In this document: in pieces, positions 41,148-50,432 of the stretch | Position numbering within the stretch: position 1 is the stretch's first letter | Layout of the letters: each line of letters begins with the position of its first letter | Assembly: GCF_001953875.1 (NCBI RefSeq) | Contig: NZ_MQUR01000005.1 | Span: forward strand, 87,002-151,001 | Reading direction: 5' to 3' | Source: Streptomyces amritsarensis | GTDB lineage: Bacteria; Actinomycetota; Actinomycetes; Streptomycetales; Streptomycetaceae | Length of the DNA: 64,000 nucleotides | Notes under the pieces: generated by a model | Seen by the model: only the letters and a program-made list of their open reading frames with translations | The model's database searches: none | Told to the model about the DNA's origin: nothing | Translations under genes and position numbers: made by a program

Positions 41148-41348
41148 ATGGCCAAGGTCCGCTTCATCGGGCCCTCCACCGTTACGGTCCCCGAGCTTGG
41201 CCGCACCGTCGAGCCGGACGAGGTCGTCGAGGTGCCGGACGCCCGCTATGACGGCTACGTCTGCCAGCCCGTGAACTGGGAGCCCGTCGAGGAACCCAAG
41301 ACCGCCCCGGCGAAGGCCGCGGCCAAGACCGTGAAGGGTGACGACTGA
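41148..41348 (+). CDS. 66-residue tail-region protein
   Basis: MAKVRFIGPSTVTVPELGRTVEPDEVVEVPDARYDGYVCQPVNWEPVEEP..., a small beta barrel with a Lys/Ala tail, just before the major tail protein (TGATG overlap). ACAAGGAGC ribosome site. Function unknown. Confidence 0.6.
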   Translation: MAKVRFIGPSTVTVPELGRTVEPDEVVEVPDARYDGYVCQPVNWEPVEEPKTAPAKAAAKTVKGDD

Positions 41349-42334
41349 TGGCGATCGGATCCGGCCTCGGCGGCCAGCTCGGCATCGTCGCCGAGTCCAC
41401 CTACGGCACCTTCGTGGCGCCCACGCGCTTCCTCGAGTTCACGAAGGAGAGCCTGGTCCTCAAGAAGACGACGGCCCAGTCCGCCGGCGTGGCGGCCGGG
41501 CGCCTCATGGCGCTGTCGGCGCGGCGCGTCCTCACCCAGAAGGAGGTGTCGGGGTCTGTCGACCTGGAGGTCACCAACACCGGGATGGGCCTCCTGCTGC
41601 AGGCCCTGATGGGCACCACGGTCTCCCCGGTCCAGCAGGCCGCGACGATCGCCTATCTGCAGACGCACACCCTGGCCGACAGCTTCGGGAAGTTCCTGAC
41701 GATCCAGAAGGGCGTGCCGCTGACGACCGGCACGGTCACCGACAAGTCGTTCACCGGCTGCAAGGTCACTTCGGCGGAGTTCTCGTGCGAGGTCGGCGGC
41801 ATGCTTATGTCGTCGTGGGAGATCGACGGCCGGGACTGCTCGGAGGCCCAGACGCTCGCGTCCGCGTCCTACCCGTTGCGGAACCCGTTCCACTTCGGGC
41901 AGCTGGCCATCCGGGCGGGGACGTTCGCCTCGGAGACGGCGCTCGACGGCGTGCGGAAGTTCAGCGTCAAGATCGAGCGGCCGATGGCGACCGATCGTTT
42001 CTACGCGGGGGCCTCCGGGCTGAAGGCGCAGCCGATTTCGAATGACCTGGTCAAGGTGACGGGAACGGTCGAGACCGACTACGTCGCCACCACCCTCGAC
42101 GACCTGCACACCTCGGACGCGGCGACGTCGCTGGTCATCGAGTTCATCGGCCCGAACATCGCCAGCACCTACTTCGAGACCTTCAGGATCGTCCTCCCCG
42201 CCATCAAGATCGACGAGGCGCCGCCGACCATCGACGGCTTCGAGGTCATCAAGCCGTCGTACCAGTTCACCGCCCTCTTCGACGGCACGAACCCGGTGGC
42301 CATCGAGTACATGTCGACCGACACCGCGGTGTGA
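41348..42334 (+). CDS. major tail tube protein
   Basis: A 328-residue protein: MAIGSGLGGQLGIVAESTYGTFVAPTRFLEFTKESL, SGSVDLEVTNTGMGLLLQALMGTTV, FTGCKVTSAEFSCEVGGMLMSSWEIDGRD, with repeated strands ending IKIDEAPPTIDGFEVIKPSYQFTALFDG. This is the usual start and pattern for siphovirus tail tube subunits in actinophages. It is followed by gp10-like and gpG/gpGT genes. Confidence 0.82.
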   Translation: MAIGSGLGGQLGIVAESTYGTFVAPTRFLEFTKESLVLKKTTAQSAGVAAGRLMALSARRVLTQKEVSGSVDLEVTNTGMGLLLQALMGTTVSPVQQAATIAYLQTHTLADSFGKFLTIQKGVPLTTGTVTDKSFTGCKVTSAEFSCEVGGMLMSSWEIDGRDCSEAQTLASASYPLRNPFHFGQLAIRAGTFASETALDGVRKFSVKIERPMATDRFYAGASGLKAQPISNDLVKVTGTVETDYVATTLDDLHTSDAATSLVIEFIGPNIASTYFETFRIVLPAIKIDEAPPTIDGFEVIKPSYQFTALFDGTNPVAIEYMSTDTAV

Positions 42335-42335
42335 C

Positions 42336-42839
42336 GTGACCGGCGACATCCGGATCCTCAACACGGGCGCTCTGCTGGAACTCTCCCGGCGGATGCGGGC
42401 GATCAACGAGGAAGCGGTCCGGTCCTCCATGCACCGGCGTATCCGCCGGGCCGCCGAACCCCTGCGCAACGACCTGCAGCGCACCGTCCGCTCCCTGCCC
42501 ATCCGCAGTACGGGCGCCGCGGGCAGAGGCGGCCCCTCACCGACGACCCGCCCCCTGCGCGCGACCATCGCGGCGGCCATCCGCCTGTCCGTGCGCACCA
42601 CGGGCAACCCCGGCGCGCGGGTCTGGATCGACCGGGCCGCGCTCCCGCCGGATCTCCGGGGGATGCCCAAGGTCATGAACACCGGCCGGATCCGTCACCC
42701 CGTGTACGGCAACCGCCGCAGGTGGGCGACCCAGACCACGACGCCTCTGTGGTGGGAGCAGACCATCCGCCGCCACCGGCCCCGCATGGAGCGCGAGGTC
42801 GAGCGGATCCTCGGCGACATCCGCCGACGCATCGACTAG
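42336..42839 (+). CDS. tail-associated protein, gp10-like
   Basis: A 167-residue basic protein (LLELSRRMRAINEEAVRSSMHRRIRRAAEPLRNDLQRTVRSLP... RIRHPVYGNRRRWATQTTTPLWWEQTIRRHRPRMEREVERIL). The RHPVYGNRxxWxxQ motif and the terminal helix are characteristic of HK97 gp10-type proteins, which usually precede the major tail protein; here it follows it. Confidence 0.7.
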   Translation: MTGDIRILNTGALLELSRRMRAINEEAVRSSMHRRIRRAAEPLRNDLQRTVRSLPIRSTGAAGRGGPSPTTRPLRATIAAAIRLSVRTTGNPGARVWIDRAALPPDLRGMPKVMNTGRIRHPVYGNRRRWATQTTTPLWWEQTIRRHRPRMEREVERILGDIRRRID

Positions 42840-42852
42840 ACAGGACCGGACA

Positions 42853-43281
42853 TTGATCATCGTGTACCGCCCCGATGACGACGGGGAAGAGCAGCACTTC
42901 GACATGCGGTCCGTCCGCACCTCGGAGGCGCAGATCGTCGAGCGCACCACCGACATGAAGTGGGGCGAGATCAAACTCGGCGTCCGCGACGATGAGCCGA
43001 CCGCCCTGCGCGGAATCGTCTGGGTGCTCATGAAGCGGGGGCAGCCCTCGCTCCGCTGGAGCGAGTTCGACCCGCCGGTCGACTCCCTCACCTCCCGGTT
43101 CGACGCCCGCGAGGTGGCCTCCTACGCCGCCGAGATCGTCAAGCTGCCCGAGGGCCAGCGCGCGCAGGCGGTCGCGGAACTCAAGGCCTACGCCCTCGAC
43201 GAGGCCCTCGTCGAGGGCGCCCTGAAGGACGCCGCGGAGCCCCCAAAAGAGACCGTGGAGACCTCGGCCGCCTCCGGCTGA
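42853..43281 (+). CDS. tail assembly chaperone gpG
   Basis: A 142-residue chaperone read in frame zero, beginning MIIVYRPDDDGEEQHFDMRSV and ending AEPPKETVETSAASG. TTG 42853 is the only start that gives the full domain, behind a weak CAGGACCGG. It lies between tail protein and tape measure, where gpG is expected, and contains a -1 slippery sequence near its end. Confidence 0.8.
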   Translation: MIIVYRPDDDGEEQHFDMRSVRTSEAQIVERTTDMKWGEIKLGVRDDEPTALRGIVWVLMKRGQPSLRWSEFDPPVDSLTSRFDAREVASYAAEIVKLPEGQRAQAVAELKAYALDEALVEGALKDAAEPPKETVETSAASG

Positions 43282-43421
43282 GGTACATCGGGCTCTTCGC
43301 CCACCTGCTCCACCTCGGCCCCCGGGACATCGACGACCTGACCGTCGAAGAGTTCGAAGTCCTCTGCGACTGGATCGACGACCACCTCTCCCAGGCGAAG
43401 GCGGTGGCGGCCGATGGCTGA
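42853..43421 (+). CDS. tail assembly chaperone gpGT by -1 frameshift
   Basis: A second product arises if ribosomes slip back one base at CCCAAAA (43242-43248). The -1 frame is open through the gpG stop and continues RYIGLFAHLLHLGPRDIDDLTVEEFEVLCDWIDDHLSQAKAVAADG to TGA 43419-43421, overlapping the tape measure start. The T part cannot be reached by a good start of its own. gpG/gpGT pairs of this kind are general in siphoviruses. Confidence 0.8.
43242..43248 (+). other. programmed -1 ribosomal slippery site
   Basis: The heptamer C CCA AAA is in the correct phase for X XXY YYZ slippage relative to gpG codons (CCC CCA AAA). Downstream sequence is GC-rich and could form a stimulating structure. 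Confidence 0.8.
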
Positions 43422-45828
43422 GCGGATGGCCTTCATCCTCGACGGGAACGACCAGCTCTCTCCCGTCTTCCGCCGCATCGGCGAGTCCGCCGACCACTTC
43501 CACCGGCGCATCAACGACGCCGTCGAGGCCAGCGGCGGCGAGCTGCGGGCGTTCACCCGCGGCGCCGGCGGCCAGCTCCAGGAGCTGGGCGGGAACCTCA
43601 CCTCGGCGGGCCAGGCCGCTGAGGCGCTGGGGCAGCAGGCGAGCGCCGCCGCTCCGGAGGTCGGCGCGATCGGCGCCGCGGCGGACGACGCCAACGAGAG
43701 CGTCGCCCAGTTCACCCGCGACTCCAACGGGAGGATCCGCGACCTGCGCGGCCGCTTCGTGACGGCGGCGGCCGCCGCCGAACAGCTCGCGCAGGCGTCG
43801 GCGCAGGCGAGCCCCGAGGTCCGGGACGTCGGCACCGCGGCCTCCTCATCGAGCGAGAGCACCTCGCGCCTCGGCGGGAACGCGCGCCGGACAGCGCCGC
43901 GACTGGCCGAGCTGGGATCCGCCGCTGGCGACGCCGCCGTCGCGGTCGGCAGCAAGGGCGGCGGCCTGGGCGGGGCCATGGGGGTCGTCGCCGCCATCGC
44001 GGGCCTGTCCCTGCTCCCCGCGCTCGGCGCGCTCGTGCCCATGCTCGTGGGCGGCGCGGCAGCGGCCGGCACCCTCAAGCTCGGCTTCTCCGGGATCCCC
44101 GAGGCCATGGAGGCGGCGGGGAAGGGGAAGAAGGAGTACGCCGCCGCGCTCAAGGGTCTGACCCCCGAGGCGCGGGCCTTCACCAAGGAACTCGTCTCCA
44201 CCAAGCGTGAGTTCGCGGGGCTCGGAGACCGGATCCAGAAGGTGATGCTGCCGGGCTTCACCACCGCCGTGAAGGAAGCCGGCCCCTTGGTCGACATCCT
44301 GGGCGACTCCATGGTCCGGATGGGCAAGGGGTTCGGTGACGCGGCGGCCGGAGCCGGCCGGCTGATGAAGGACAGCGGGTTCAAGAAGGACTTCTCCACC
44401 GTCCTTCAGCTGGGAAACGTCTTCGTCCGTGACCTGACGGGCGGGCTCGGCGGTCTGGCGCGCGGCTTCCTCCAGTTCGGCGCCGCCAGCGGCCCCACCC
44501 TGAAGTCGCTTTCCAGCGGGATCTCCGACCTGCTGGGCAAGGGCCTGCCCGGCATGTTCCAGGGGCTGGAGCGCGGGATCGGGGGATCCTCGAAGTTCCT
44601 CGACGGCCTCTTCGGGATGATCAACCAGATCCTTCCGGCGATCGGCCGCCTTTCGGGCGAAGTCGCCCGCACCTTCGGCCCGTTCCTCGGCGAACAGATG
44701 ACGCTCTTCGGGAAAGTCGCGACGAACGCGCTGGACGCCCTGGCCATCGGCGCCCGGCTGCTCAAGCCGGTCTTCGACGACCTGACCTTCGGGCTCAAGG
44801 CGCTCATGATCGTCGGCGGCATCATGGCCGACAGCTTCAAGGCCGCCGGCCGGGCCATCGTCAACGCCTTCCTCCCCTCCCTGGCCGGGGTCAAGGACGC
44901 CCAAGGACCACTGCAGCGACTGCACCGCTGGGTCGAGGAGAACAAGATCCAGTTCATGGAGCTGGGCCGCCAGGGCGCCAACGCCATGATCACGATCACC
45001 GAAGGCGCGCTCAACATGCTGCCCGAGGTCATCCGGGGCTTCCGCTACCTGGCCATGATCACCCTCGGGGTCCTGGACGGAATCCTCGGCGGCGCCATCG
45101 CCGCGTTCGGCTGGATCCCCGGCCTCGGCCCCAAACTGCAGAACGCCGGCCGCGACTTCGACCAGTTCAAGCAGACGTTCGTCGCCGGCCTCCAGGTCGC
45201 GGAGAACCAGACCCGGGCCTTCTCCAACTCGGTCCTCCCGCGCCTGCGGGAGAACCGCCTCCAGATGAACATCTCCAGCTGGCAGGCCCAGATCGCCCAG
45301 GCCAACCGCGACCTCAAGACGGTGCCCCCGGAGAAGCGCGCCGCGATCCTCGCGAACAAGGCCGACCTCGAACGGAAGGTCGCCGGGGCCAAGTCCGACC
45401 TCAAGTCCATCAGGGACGAGACCGTCTACATCAACGTCATCCGCAAGCTCGCCACGGTCGCGCCCATCTTCGGCTACCTCCCCGGCTTCGCCACGGGCGG
45501 CCTGATCCGGGGCCCCGGAACCAGCACCTCGGACAGCGTGCCCCGCATGCTCTCCGACGGCGAGTACGTAGTGCGCGCGGCCGCCGTAGACCGGGTCGGC
45601 ATCGGCTTCCTCGACGCCCTCAACGAAGGACGTCCGGGAGCGCCCGCCCTCGGCCGCAGCGTCGGAGCCCTGGCCGCGGCGCCCCGCCCCGCAGCCGCCT
45701 CCGGCATGCAGGTCAACGTCACCGTCAACGGAGCCCTCGACCCCCTGTCGACGGCGCAGCAGATCCGGAAAATCCTCCGGGAACTCCAGCGGAACTACGG
45801 CCTGGCCGAGGGGGTGATCATGGCGTGA
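43414..45828 (+). CDS. tape measure protein
   Basis: An 804-residue protein that sets tail length. N-terminal coiled-coil (FRRIGESADHFHRRINDAVEASGGELRAF), Ala-rich repeats, hydrophobic stretches (GGAMGVVAAIAGLSLLPALGALVPMLVGGAAAAGTLKLGF; ITLGVLDGILGGAIAAFGWIPGLG), and a C-terminal segment FATGGLIRGPGTSTSDSVPRMLSDGEYVVRAAAVDRVG typical of tape measure ends. ATG 43414 overlaps the gpGT stop. About 0.8 kaa suggests a tail of roughly 120 nm by the usual scaling. Confidence 0.88.
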   Translation: MAERMAFILDGNDQLSPVFRRIGESADHFHRRINDAVEASGGELRAFTRGAGGQLQELGGNLTSAGQAAEALGQQASAAAPEVGAIGAAADDANESVAQFTRDSNGRIRDLRGRFVTAAAAAEQLAQASAQASPEVRDVGTAASSSSESTSRLGGNARRTAPRLAELGSAAGDAAVAVGSKGGGLGGAMGVVAAIAGLSLLPALGALVPMLVGGAAAAGTLKLGFSGIPEAMEAAGKGKKEYAAALKGLTPEARAFTKELVSTKREFAGLGDRIQKVMLPGFTTAVKEAGPLVDILGDSMVRMGKGFGDAAAGAGRLMKDSGFKKDFSTVLQLGNVFVRDLTGGLGGLARGFLQFGAASGPTLKSLSSGISDLLGKGLPGMFQGLERGIGGSSKFLDGLFGMINQILPAIGRLSGEVARTFGPFLGEQMTLFGKVATNALDALAIGARLLKPVFDDLTFGLKALMIVGGIMADSFKAAGRAIVNAFLPSLAGVKDAQGPLQRLHRWVEENKIQFMELGRQGANAMITITEGALNMLPEVIRGFRYLAMITLGVLDGILGGAIAAFGWIPGLGPKLQNAGRDFDQFKQTFVAGLQVAENQTRAFSNSVLPRLRENRLQMNISSWQAQIAQANRDLKTVPPEKRAAILANKADLERKVAGAKSDLKSIRDETVYINVIRKLATVAPIFGYLPGFATGGLIRGPGTSTSDSVPRMLSDGEYVVRAAAVDRVGIGFLDALNEGRPGAPALGRSVGALAAAPRPAAASGMQVNVTVNGALDPLSTAQQIRKILRELQRNYGLAEGVIMA

Positions 45829-48131
45829 GCGGCATGAGGATGGTGCTCCGCGTCGCCTTCGGATTCGCGCCCACCGCCCTCTCCGTCGACTGGACCGACA
45901 TCACCTCCTACGTCGACCTGAGCGCCGGGATCCGGATCACGCGCGGCGCCTCGGACGAGCTGTCGCAGACCCAGCCCAGCACCATGAGCCTCGCCCTCGA
46001 CAACCTGGACGGGCGGTTCTCGGCCGGGCTGGCCACCTCCCCCTACTACCCGTTCGTCCGGCCCAACTGCCCGATCCAGTACGGCATCGTCACGGCCGAG
46101 AAGAATCTGATCCGGATCCCCAGCTTCGAGACCGACCCCGACACCGTCTGGCTCCCGTCCTCGGCCGGCCTCACCGCTTGGGGCCAGGACGCCACCCGCG
46201 CGCACTCCGGCTCCTGGTCGAACCTCGTGGAGTGGGTCGCCTCCGGCACCGGGGGAGGGCTGCAGCAGACTGTCCACGGGCTGGAGATCGGCAAGACGTA
46301 CACGCTCTCCGGCTACGTCTGGGTCCCCACCGGGGACCCGTCCGTGCGCTGGCGCCTGGTCGGCGGCTCCGCCGGCACGGCCTCGGCCACCACCAACGCC
46401 TGGGAACGGATCTCCCTCAGCTTCACCGCGACCTCCGGGACCCACATCGTCGAGCTGACCACCTCCGTGACCTCCCCGGTCCTCGGCGACAAGGTCTGGC
46501 TCGACGACGTCCAAGTCGAAGAGGGCGCCTCCGCCACCACGTTCGACAGCGCCGGGGCCGAGGTCCACTGGCGCTTCTACGGAACCGTCAACGACTGGGG
46601 GTCCTCCTGGAGGGGTCTGCAGTCGGAGGTGTCGCTCACCGCCACCGACCTCTTCAAGTACCTGGCCCGCCTGCCCCAGCTCAGCTCGCTCCTCACCGAG
46701 GAGATCCAGCTCGCCGACCCCACGATCTACTACCCGCTGACCGAGCCGTCGACCTCCGCATCCGCCGGCGACCTGGCCGGCGACGGTGCCGGATCCCTCG
46801 TCCCCGTCCAGGTCGGCTCGGGCGGGACCCTCACCTTCGGCGAGCAGCAGGGCCCCGCAGCGACGGCACAGACCGCCCTCAAGCTCGCACCGGCGGGCGC
46901 CGCCAACGGTCTGCGGCTGGACGCCGACATGGGCGCCACCGCCGAGACCGAGACCACCAACGACTACATCACCTTCGAATGCTGGTTCCAGACCACCGTG
47001 GCCAGCCGCCGCCTCCTCGCCTTCCGCAGCCAGACCTCACAGCATCAGCTGGTCTTCACCCTCAACGGCTCCGGCTACCTCACGATCGAGCACACCAACG
47101 TCGGCGGCACCCGGACCGCCACGGTGGTCACCGCGGTCAACCTCGCCAACGGGGCCTGGCACCACTTCGTCTACGACGAGCTCACCCAGGTGGTCTACAT
47201 CGACGGCGGCGCCCCGATCGCGGTCAGCATCACCCTCATGATCGCCCTGCGCTACTGCGCCATCGGCGGCTTCCCGGACCAGCTCTGGGACGGGTCCGTC
47301 GCCCACGCCGCGATGTATACCGGCAACTTCCCGCCCGTCCTGCTCGCCGCGCACTATGCCGCGGGCAGCACCGGCTTCGCGGGCGAGGGCTCCGAGTACC
47401 GGATCCTGCGGCTCGCCGGGTACGCCGGGATCGCGGCCGTCGACCCCATCGGCACCTTCTCGCCCGTGGCCTCCCAAGGCGAGGGCGGCTCCAGCGCCCT
47501 GGAGATGATGCGCGTCGTCGAGAGCACCGAGGGCGGCCGGCTCGCTAGCCACCGCGACGGCCACGCCGTCCTGTTCCAGAGCCGCACGGTCCGCTACAAC
47601 GCCCCGGTCTCCGTCACCCTGCAGTACGCCGACCTGGAGACCGACGACGTCAGCGTGCCCGTGGACGACCAGAAGCTCGTCAACCAGCTCAAGGCCTCAA
47701 GGCCCGGCGGCGCGACTCAGCGCGTCGTCGCCCAAGCCTCCGTCACCGCCTTCGGCCCGTACCCGAAGGACGTCACGATCCTCAAGACCTCGGACGCCGA
47801 GGTCATCGACGCCGCCTGGTGGTCCGTATCCCGCTACGCCGTACCGCAGCCCGAGCTCAGGGAGGTACCGGTCCGGGCGTACAGCATGCCGCTGGCCACC
47901 TACCGGACGCTCCTCGACGCGGACATCAGCAGCGTGATCGAGATGACCGACATGCCCGACGAGGCGGAGGCGCCCACCATCTCGGCGACGGTCGAGGGCT
48001 ACGCCGAGCAGATCGGCCAGGAGTCCCACCTGATCACCTTTCACACGTCCCGGACCAACACCGACGCCGTCTGGGTGCTCAACGACACGACGAACTCCGT
48101 CCTCGGCTCCACCACCCGGCTCGCCTACTAG
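45825..48131 (+). CDS. distal/minor tail protein with LamG-like domain
   Basis: A 768-residue protein. The N-terminus (FGFAPTALSVDWTDITSYVDLSAGIRITRGASDELSQTQPSTMSLALDNLDGRFS) is typical of distal tail proteins. Residues 85-240 carry a CBM-like domain (LTAWGQDATRAHSGSWSNLVEW... WLDDVQVEEGASATTF). Residues 340-520 are LamG-like (DYITFECWFQTTVASRRLLAF... GAWHHFVYDELTQVVYIDGG). The rest is beta-rich. Two carbohydrate-binding-type domains suggest cell-wall attachment. GTG 45825 overlaps the tape measure stop. Confidence 0.8.
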   Translation: MSGMRMVLRVAFGFAPTALSVDWTDITSYVDLSAGIRITRGASDELSQTQPSTMSLALDNLDGRFSAGLATSPYYPFVRPNCPIQYGIVTAEKNLIRIPSFETDPDTVWLPSSAGLTAWGQDATRAHSGSWSNLVEWVASGTGGGLQQTVHGLEIGKTYTLSGYVWVPTGDPSVRWRLVGGSAGTASATTNAWERISLSFTATSGTHIVELTTSVTSPVLGDKVWLDDVQVEEGASATTFDSAGAEVHWRFYGTVNDWGSSWRGLQSEVSLTATDLFKYLARLPQLSSLLTEEIQLADPTIYYPLTEPSTSASAGDLAGDGAGSLVPVQVGSGGTLTFGEQQGPAATAQTALKLAPAGAANGLRLDADMGATAETETTNDYITFECWFQTTVASRRLLAFRSQTSQHQLVFTLNGSGYLTIEHTNVGGTRTATVVTAVNLANGAWHHFVYDELTQVVYIDGGAPIAVSITLMIALRYCAIGGFPDQLWDGSVAHAAMYTGNFPPVLLAAHYAAGSTGFAGEGSEYRILRLAGYAGIAAVDPIGTFSPVASQGEGGSSALEMMRVVESTEGGRLASHRDGHAVLFQSRTVRYNAPVSVTLQYADLETDDVSVPVDDQKLVNQLKASRPGGATQRVVAQASVTAFGPYPKDVTILKTSDAEVIDAAWWSVSRYAVPQPELREVPVRAYSMPLATYRTLLDADISSVIEMTDMPDEAEAPTISATVEGYAEQIGQESHLITFHTSRTNTDAVWVLNDTTNSVLGSTTRLAY

Positions 48132-48139
48132 GAGGTGCC

Positions 48140-48637
48140 GTGAAGCAGATCCCCGTCCTGCGGGCCGAACTCTTCTACCTCCCGCCGCCGGGCAAGAAGC
48201 CGGACGCCTGGGCCGGTGTGCCGCCCGCCGAGCTGGTGTGGCGCTGGTACGAACACAAGGCCCAGCGCCGCGTCCGGCCCCCGGAAGGGATGCTCCTCGG
48301 GCAGAGCATCCACGCGCGCATCAACCACGGCCGCTGGGTGGCCGACTGCGTGTGCGGCAGCGCCCAGGTCGTCACCCCGGCCGACCCGCGGTTCGCCTGC
48401 CCGGAGTGCGGCTACGGCTGGGCCAGGGTGCTCTTCCCGCCGAAGCCGGCCGCCGCGGAGGCCGAGGTGGCGGACCGCGCTCCGCACGAGCGGAACTGGT
48501 GGGCGGACGACGACCCTTCCTGGGACCGCCCCGCCAAGCACGAGCGGGCTGCGGAGAAGGCGCCCCGCCCGATCCCCGGCGATCCCCGGCCGCAGCCCGC
48601 GCCGGTGGAGGAGCAGCTTCCCGGGAGGCGTGACTGA
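48140..48637 (+). CDS. tail-region protein with CxC/CxxC zinc cluster
   Basis: A 165-residue protein (MKQIPVLRAELFYLPPPGKK...). WVADCVCGSAQVVTPADPRFACPECGYGWARV is a clear zinc ribbon; the last 50 residues are disordered. GTG 48140 has GGAGGTG upstream. Function unknown. Confidence 0.65.
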   Translation: MKQIPVLRAELFYLPPPGKKPDAWAGVPPAELVWRWYEHKAQRRVRPPEGMLLGQSIHARINHGRWVADCVCGSAQVVTPADPRFACPECGYGWARVLFPPKPAAAEAEVADRAPHERNWWADDDPSWDRPAKHERAAEKAPRPIPGDPRPQPAPVEEQLPGRRD

Positions 48638-49170
48638 TGGCCGTTGTCACTCCCCGGACCTGGGTCGTTGGCGAAGTCGTCACCGCGGCCTACATGAACG
48701 CCGAGATCCGCGACCAGTTCACCCCGCTCGTCGGGCTGTTCGCCTGCACCCAGGTGGTCAATTCCTCCTTCTCCCTCGGCAGCCACGCATCGAACTACAC
48801 GGCGCTCAGCTACAGCGCCATCAGCAGCTCGAACAACACCTCGATGTGGAACATCTCGAACCCGACTCGCCTCGTCGCCCCACGCGCCGGGACGTACATC
48901 GTGCACGGCGGCATCTCTTGGCCGTCGGGACTCAGCACGAACGACGCGCGCGCGGAATGGCGGCTCAACGGCTCCGGCTCCGCCACGGCCACCGCCCGCG
49001 TGACGACCCAGGTGGAGTCGTCCGGCAACTGCCAAGCCGTCGCATCGGGAGTCCTGATCTTCACGGCGGCCAGCCAGTACGCCGAGGTCCACGCCAACCA
49101 GAACTCCGGCGGCTCCCTCAGCCTCAACGTGACCATGGGCATGACCTGCGTCTCCCAGGCCACCAGCTGA
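48637..49170 (+). CDS. putative tail fibre/receptor-binding protein
   Basis: A 177-residue protein. The start MAVVTPRTWVVGEVVTAAYMNAEIRDQFTPL is a common lead of actinophage tail fibre-like proteins. The remainder (VVNSSFSLGSHASNYTALSY... RLVAPRAGTYIVHGGISWPSG... ARAEWRLNGSGSA) follows the C1q/TNF-like jelly-roll pattern of receptor-binding tips. It is the last structural gene before lysis genes. Confidence 0.65.
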   Translation: MAVVTPRTWVVGEVVTAAYMNAEIRDQFTPLVGLFACTQVVNSSFSLGSHASNYTALSYSAISSSNNTSMWNISNPTRLVAPRAGTYIVHGGISWPSGLSTNDARAEWRLNGSGSATATARVTTQVESSGNCQAVASGVLIFTAASQYAEVHANQNSGGSLSLNVTMGMTCVSQATS

Positions 49171-49196
49171 CCCCGGCCCCTCAGCCCTGACCCTCC

Positions 49197-49222
49197 AGCC
49201 CCGGGCCCGTCAGCCCGGGGCT
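49197..49222. terminator. hairpin between tail and lysis genes
   Basis: AGCCCCGGGC (49197-49206) pairs perfectly with 49213-49222; six-base loop, then TTCCCC. Confidence 0.65.
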
Positions 49223-49243
49223 TCCCCATGCCCTGGAGCACAC

Positions 49244-50056
49244 ATGGATCTCGTCCGCAGATCGGCATACGGCCTGCCCGCCGCGTCTCCCGCCGCCTAC
49301 ATCGCCAGCACCGAGGGCACGAAGGTGCACTACCTCGGCAGCGAATACTCCAGCCGCCGACACGACCTGTGCGACGACTACGTCCGCGCGATCCGCGCCT
49401 CCCACCTCGCGAACACCGAGGAGGGCTACGTCGACATCGCCTACAACGCGGTCGTCTGCGAGCACGGGAGCATCTACGAGGGCCGGGGCCCGAACCACCG
49501 CAGCGGTGCGAACGGGACCGCGGTGCTCAACACCCGGCACTACTCGGTGTGCGCCCTCGTGGCGAAGGCCGGCGGCGGCCTGGACACCCCGACGGACGCC
49601 CAGCTCCACGGCCTCCGTGACGCCATCGAGTGGTTCCGCGCCGAAGGCGAGGCGGGCGACTACATCGGCGGCCACCGCGACGGATACGCCACCACCTGCC
49701 CCGGCGACCCGCTGTACGACTGGGTCCGCCGCGGCGCCCCCCGACCCGGCGCCACCCCGCCGCAGACCCAGCGGATCGTGGACCTGTCCCGCCTCATCTC
49801 CGCCGCCTCCGTCGACCCGCCCAAGGCAGGGACCCCCGTCAGCTACGCGGGCGTCCGGACCGTCGAGGACGCCCTCGTGGCCGAAGGCCTCCTCGCCGCC
49901 AGCCTCGCCGACGGCCACTTCGGCACCGCCACCATCCGCGCGTACAAGGCTTGGCAGCTCCGGCTCGGCTTCACCGGCAGCGACGCGGACGGCATCCCCG
50001 GCATGAAGTCCCTCACGAGCCTCGGCCGGAAGCGCGGCTTCACCGCCGTTGCCTGA
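49244..50056 (+). CDS. endolysin: N-acetylmuramoyl-L-alanine amidase with C-terminal peptidoglycan-binding domain
   Basis: A 270-residue lytic enzyme that cuts the bond between muramic acid and the stem peptide. The amidase_2 domain (about 20-160) shows GTKVHYLGSEY (zinc His), EEGYVDIAYNAVVCEHGSIYEGRG, and GHRDGYATTCPGDPLYDWV (zinc His and Cys). Residues 180-262 (SYAGVRTVEDALVAEGLLAASLADGHFGTATIRAYKAWQLRLGFTGSDADGIPG) resemble a peptidoglycan-binding domain. No signal peptide, so holin-dependent release is expected. Confidence 0.9.
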   Translation: MDLVRRSAYGLPAASPAAYIASTEGTKVHYLGSEYSSRRHDLCDDYVRAIRASHLANTEEGYVDIAYNAVVCEHGSIYEGRGPNHRSGANGTAVLNTRHYSVCALVAKAGGGLDTPTDAQLHGLRDAIEWFRAEGEAGDYIGGHRDGYATTCPGDPLYDWVRRGAPRPGATPPQTQRIVDLSRLISAASVDPPKAGTPVSYAGVRTVEDALVAEGLLAASLADGHFGTATIRAYKAWQLRLGFTGSDADGIPGMKSLTSLGRKRGFTAVA

Positions 50057-50076
50057 CCTCACAGAAAAGGATCACC

Positions 50077-50430
50077 ATGCGCATCTTCGGACGCGAGCCC
50101 GCGCTCGTCATCGCGACCTTCAGCGCCGCGCTCAGCCTGCTCGTGACGTTCAACTTCGGCCTCACCGGTGAACAGGCCGGCGCCATCGTCGCGGCCATTT
50201 CCGCCATCCTCGCAGCGGTCACGGCGGTCTACACCCGGCCCATCGCCCCGGCCGCGTTCACCGGCCTCGTGGCCACCACCGTCGCGCTCCTTGCCGCCTA
50301 CGGCTTCACCGTTGGTCCCGAGACTGTCGGCGCGTGGAACGCGGTCGTGCTCGCGGTGCTCGGCTTCGTCACCCGAGGCCAGGTCTCCCCGAGGCCCGCG
50401 CGGGAGCGGGCGGCACTCTCGGAGGTGTAG
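50077..50430 (+). CDS. putative holin
   Basis: A 117-residue protein with three to four hydrophobic segments (ALVIATFSAALSLLVTFNFGL, AGAIVAAISAILAAVTAVYT, AAFTGLVATTVALLAAYGFTV, AWNAVVLAVLGFV) and a basic C-terminus. Directly downstream of the endolysin with an AAAAGG ribosome site. Size and place fit a pore-forming holin. Confidence 0.7.
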   Translation: MRIFGREPALVIATFSAALSLLVTFNFGLTGEQAGAIVAAISAILAAVTAVYTRPIAPAAFTGLVATTVALLAAYGFTVGPETVGAWNAVVLAVLGFVTRGQVSPRPARERAALSEV

Positions 50431-50432
50431 TC

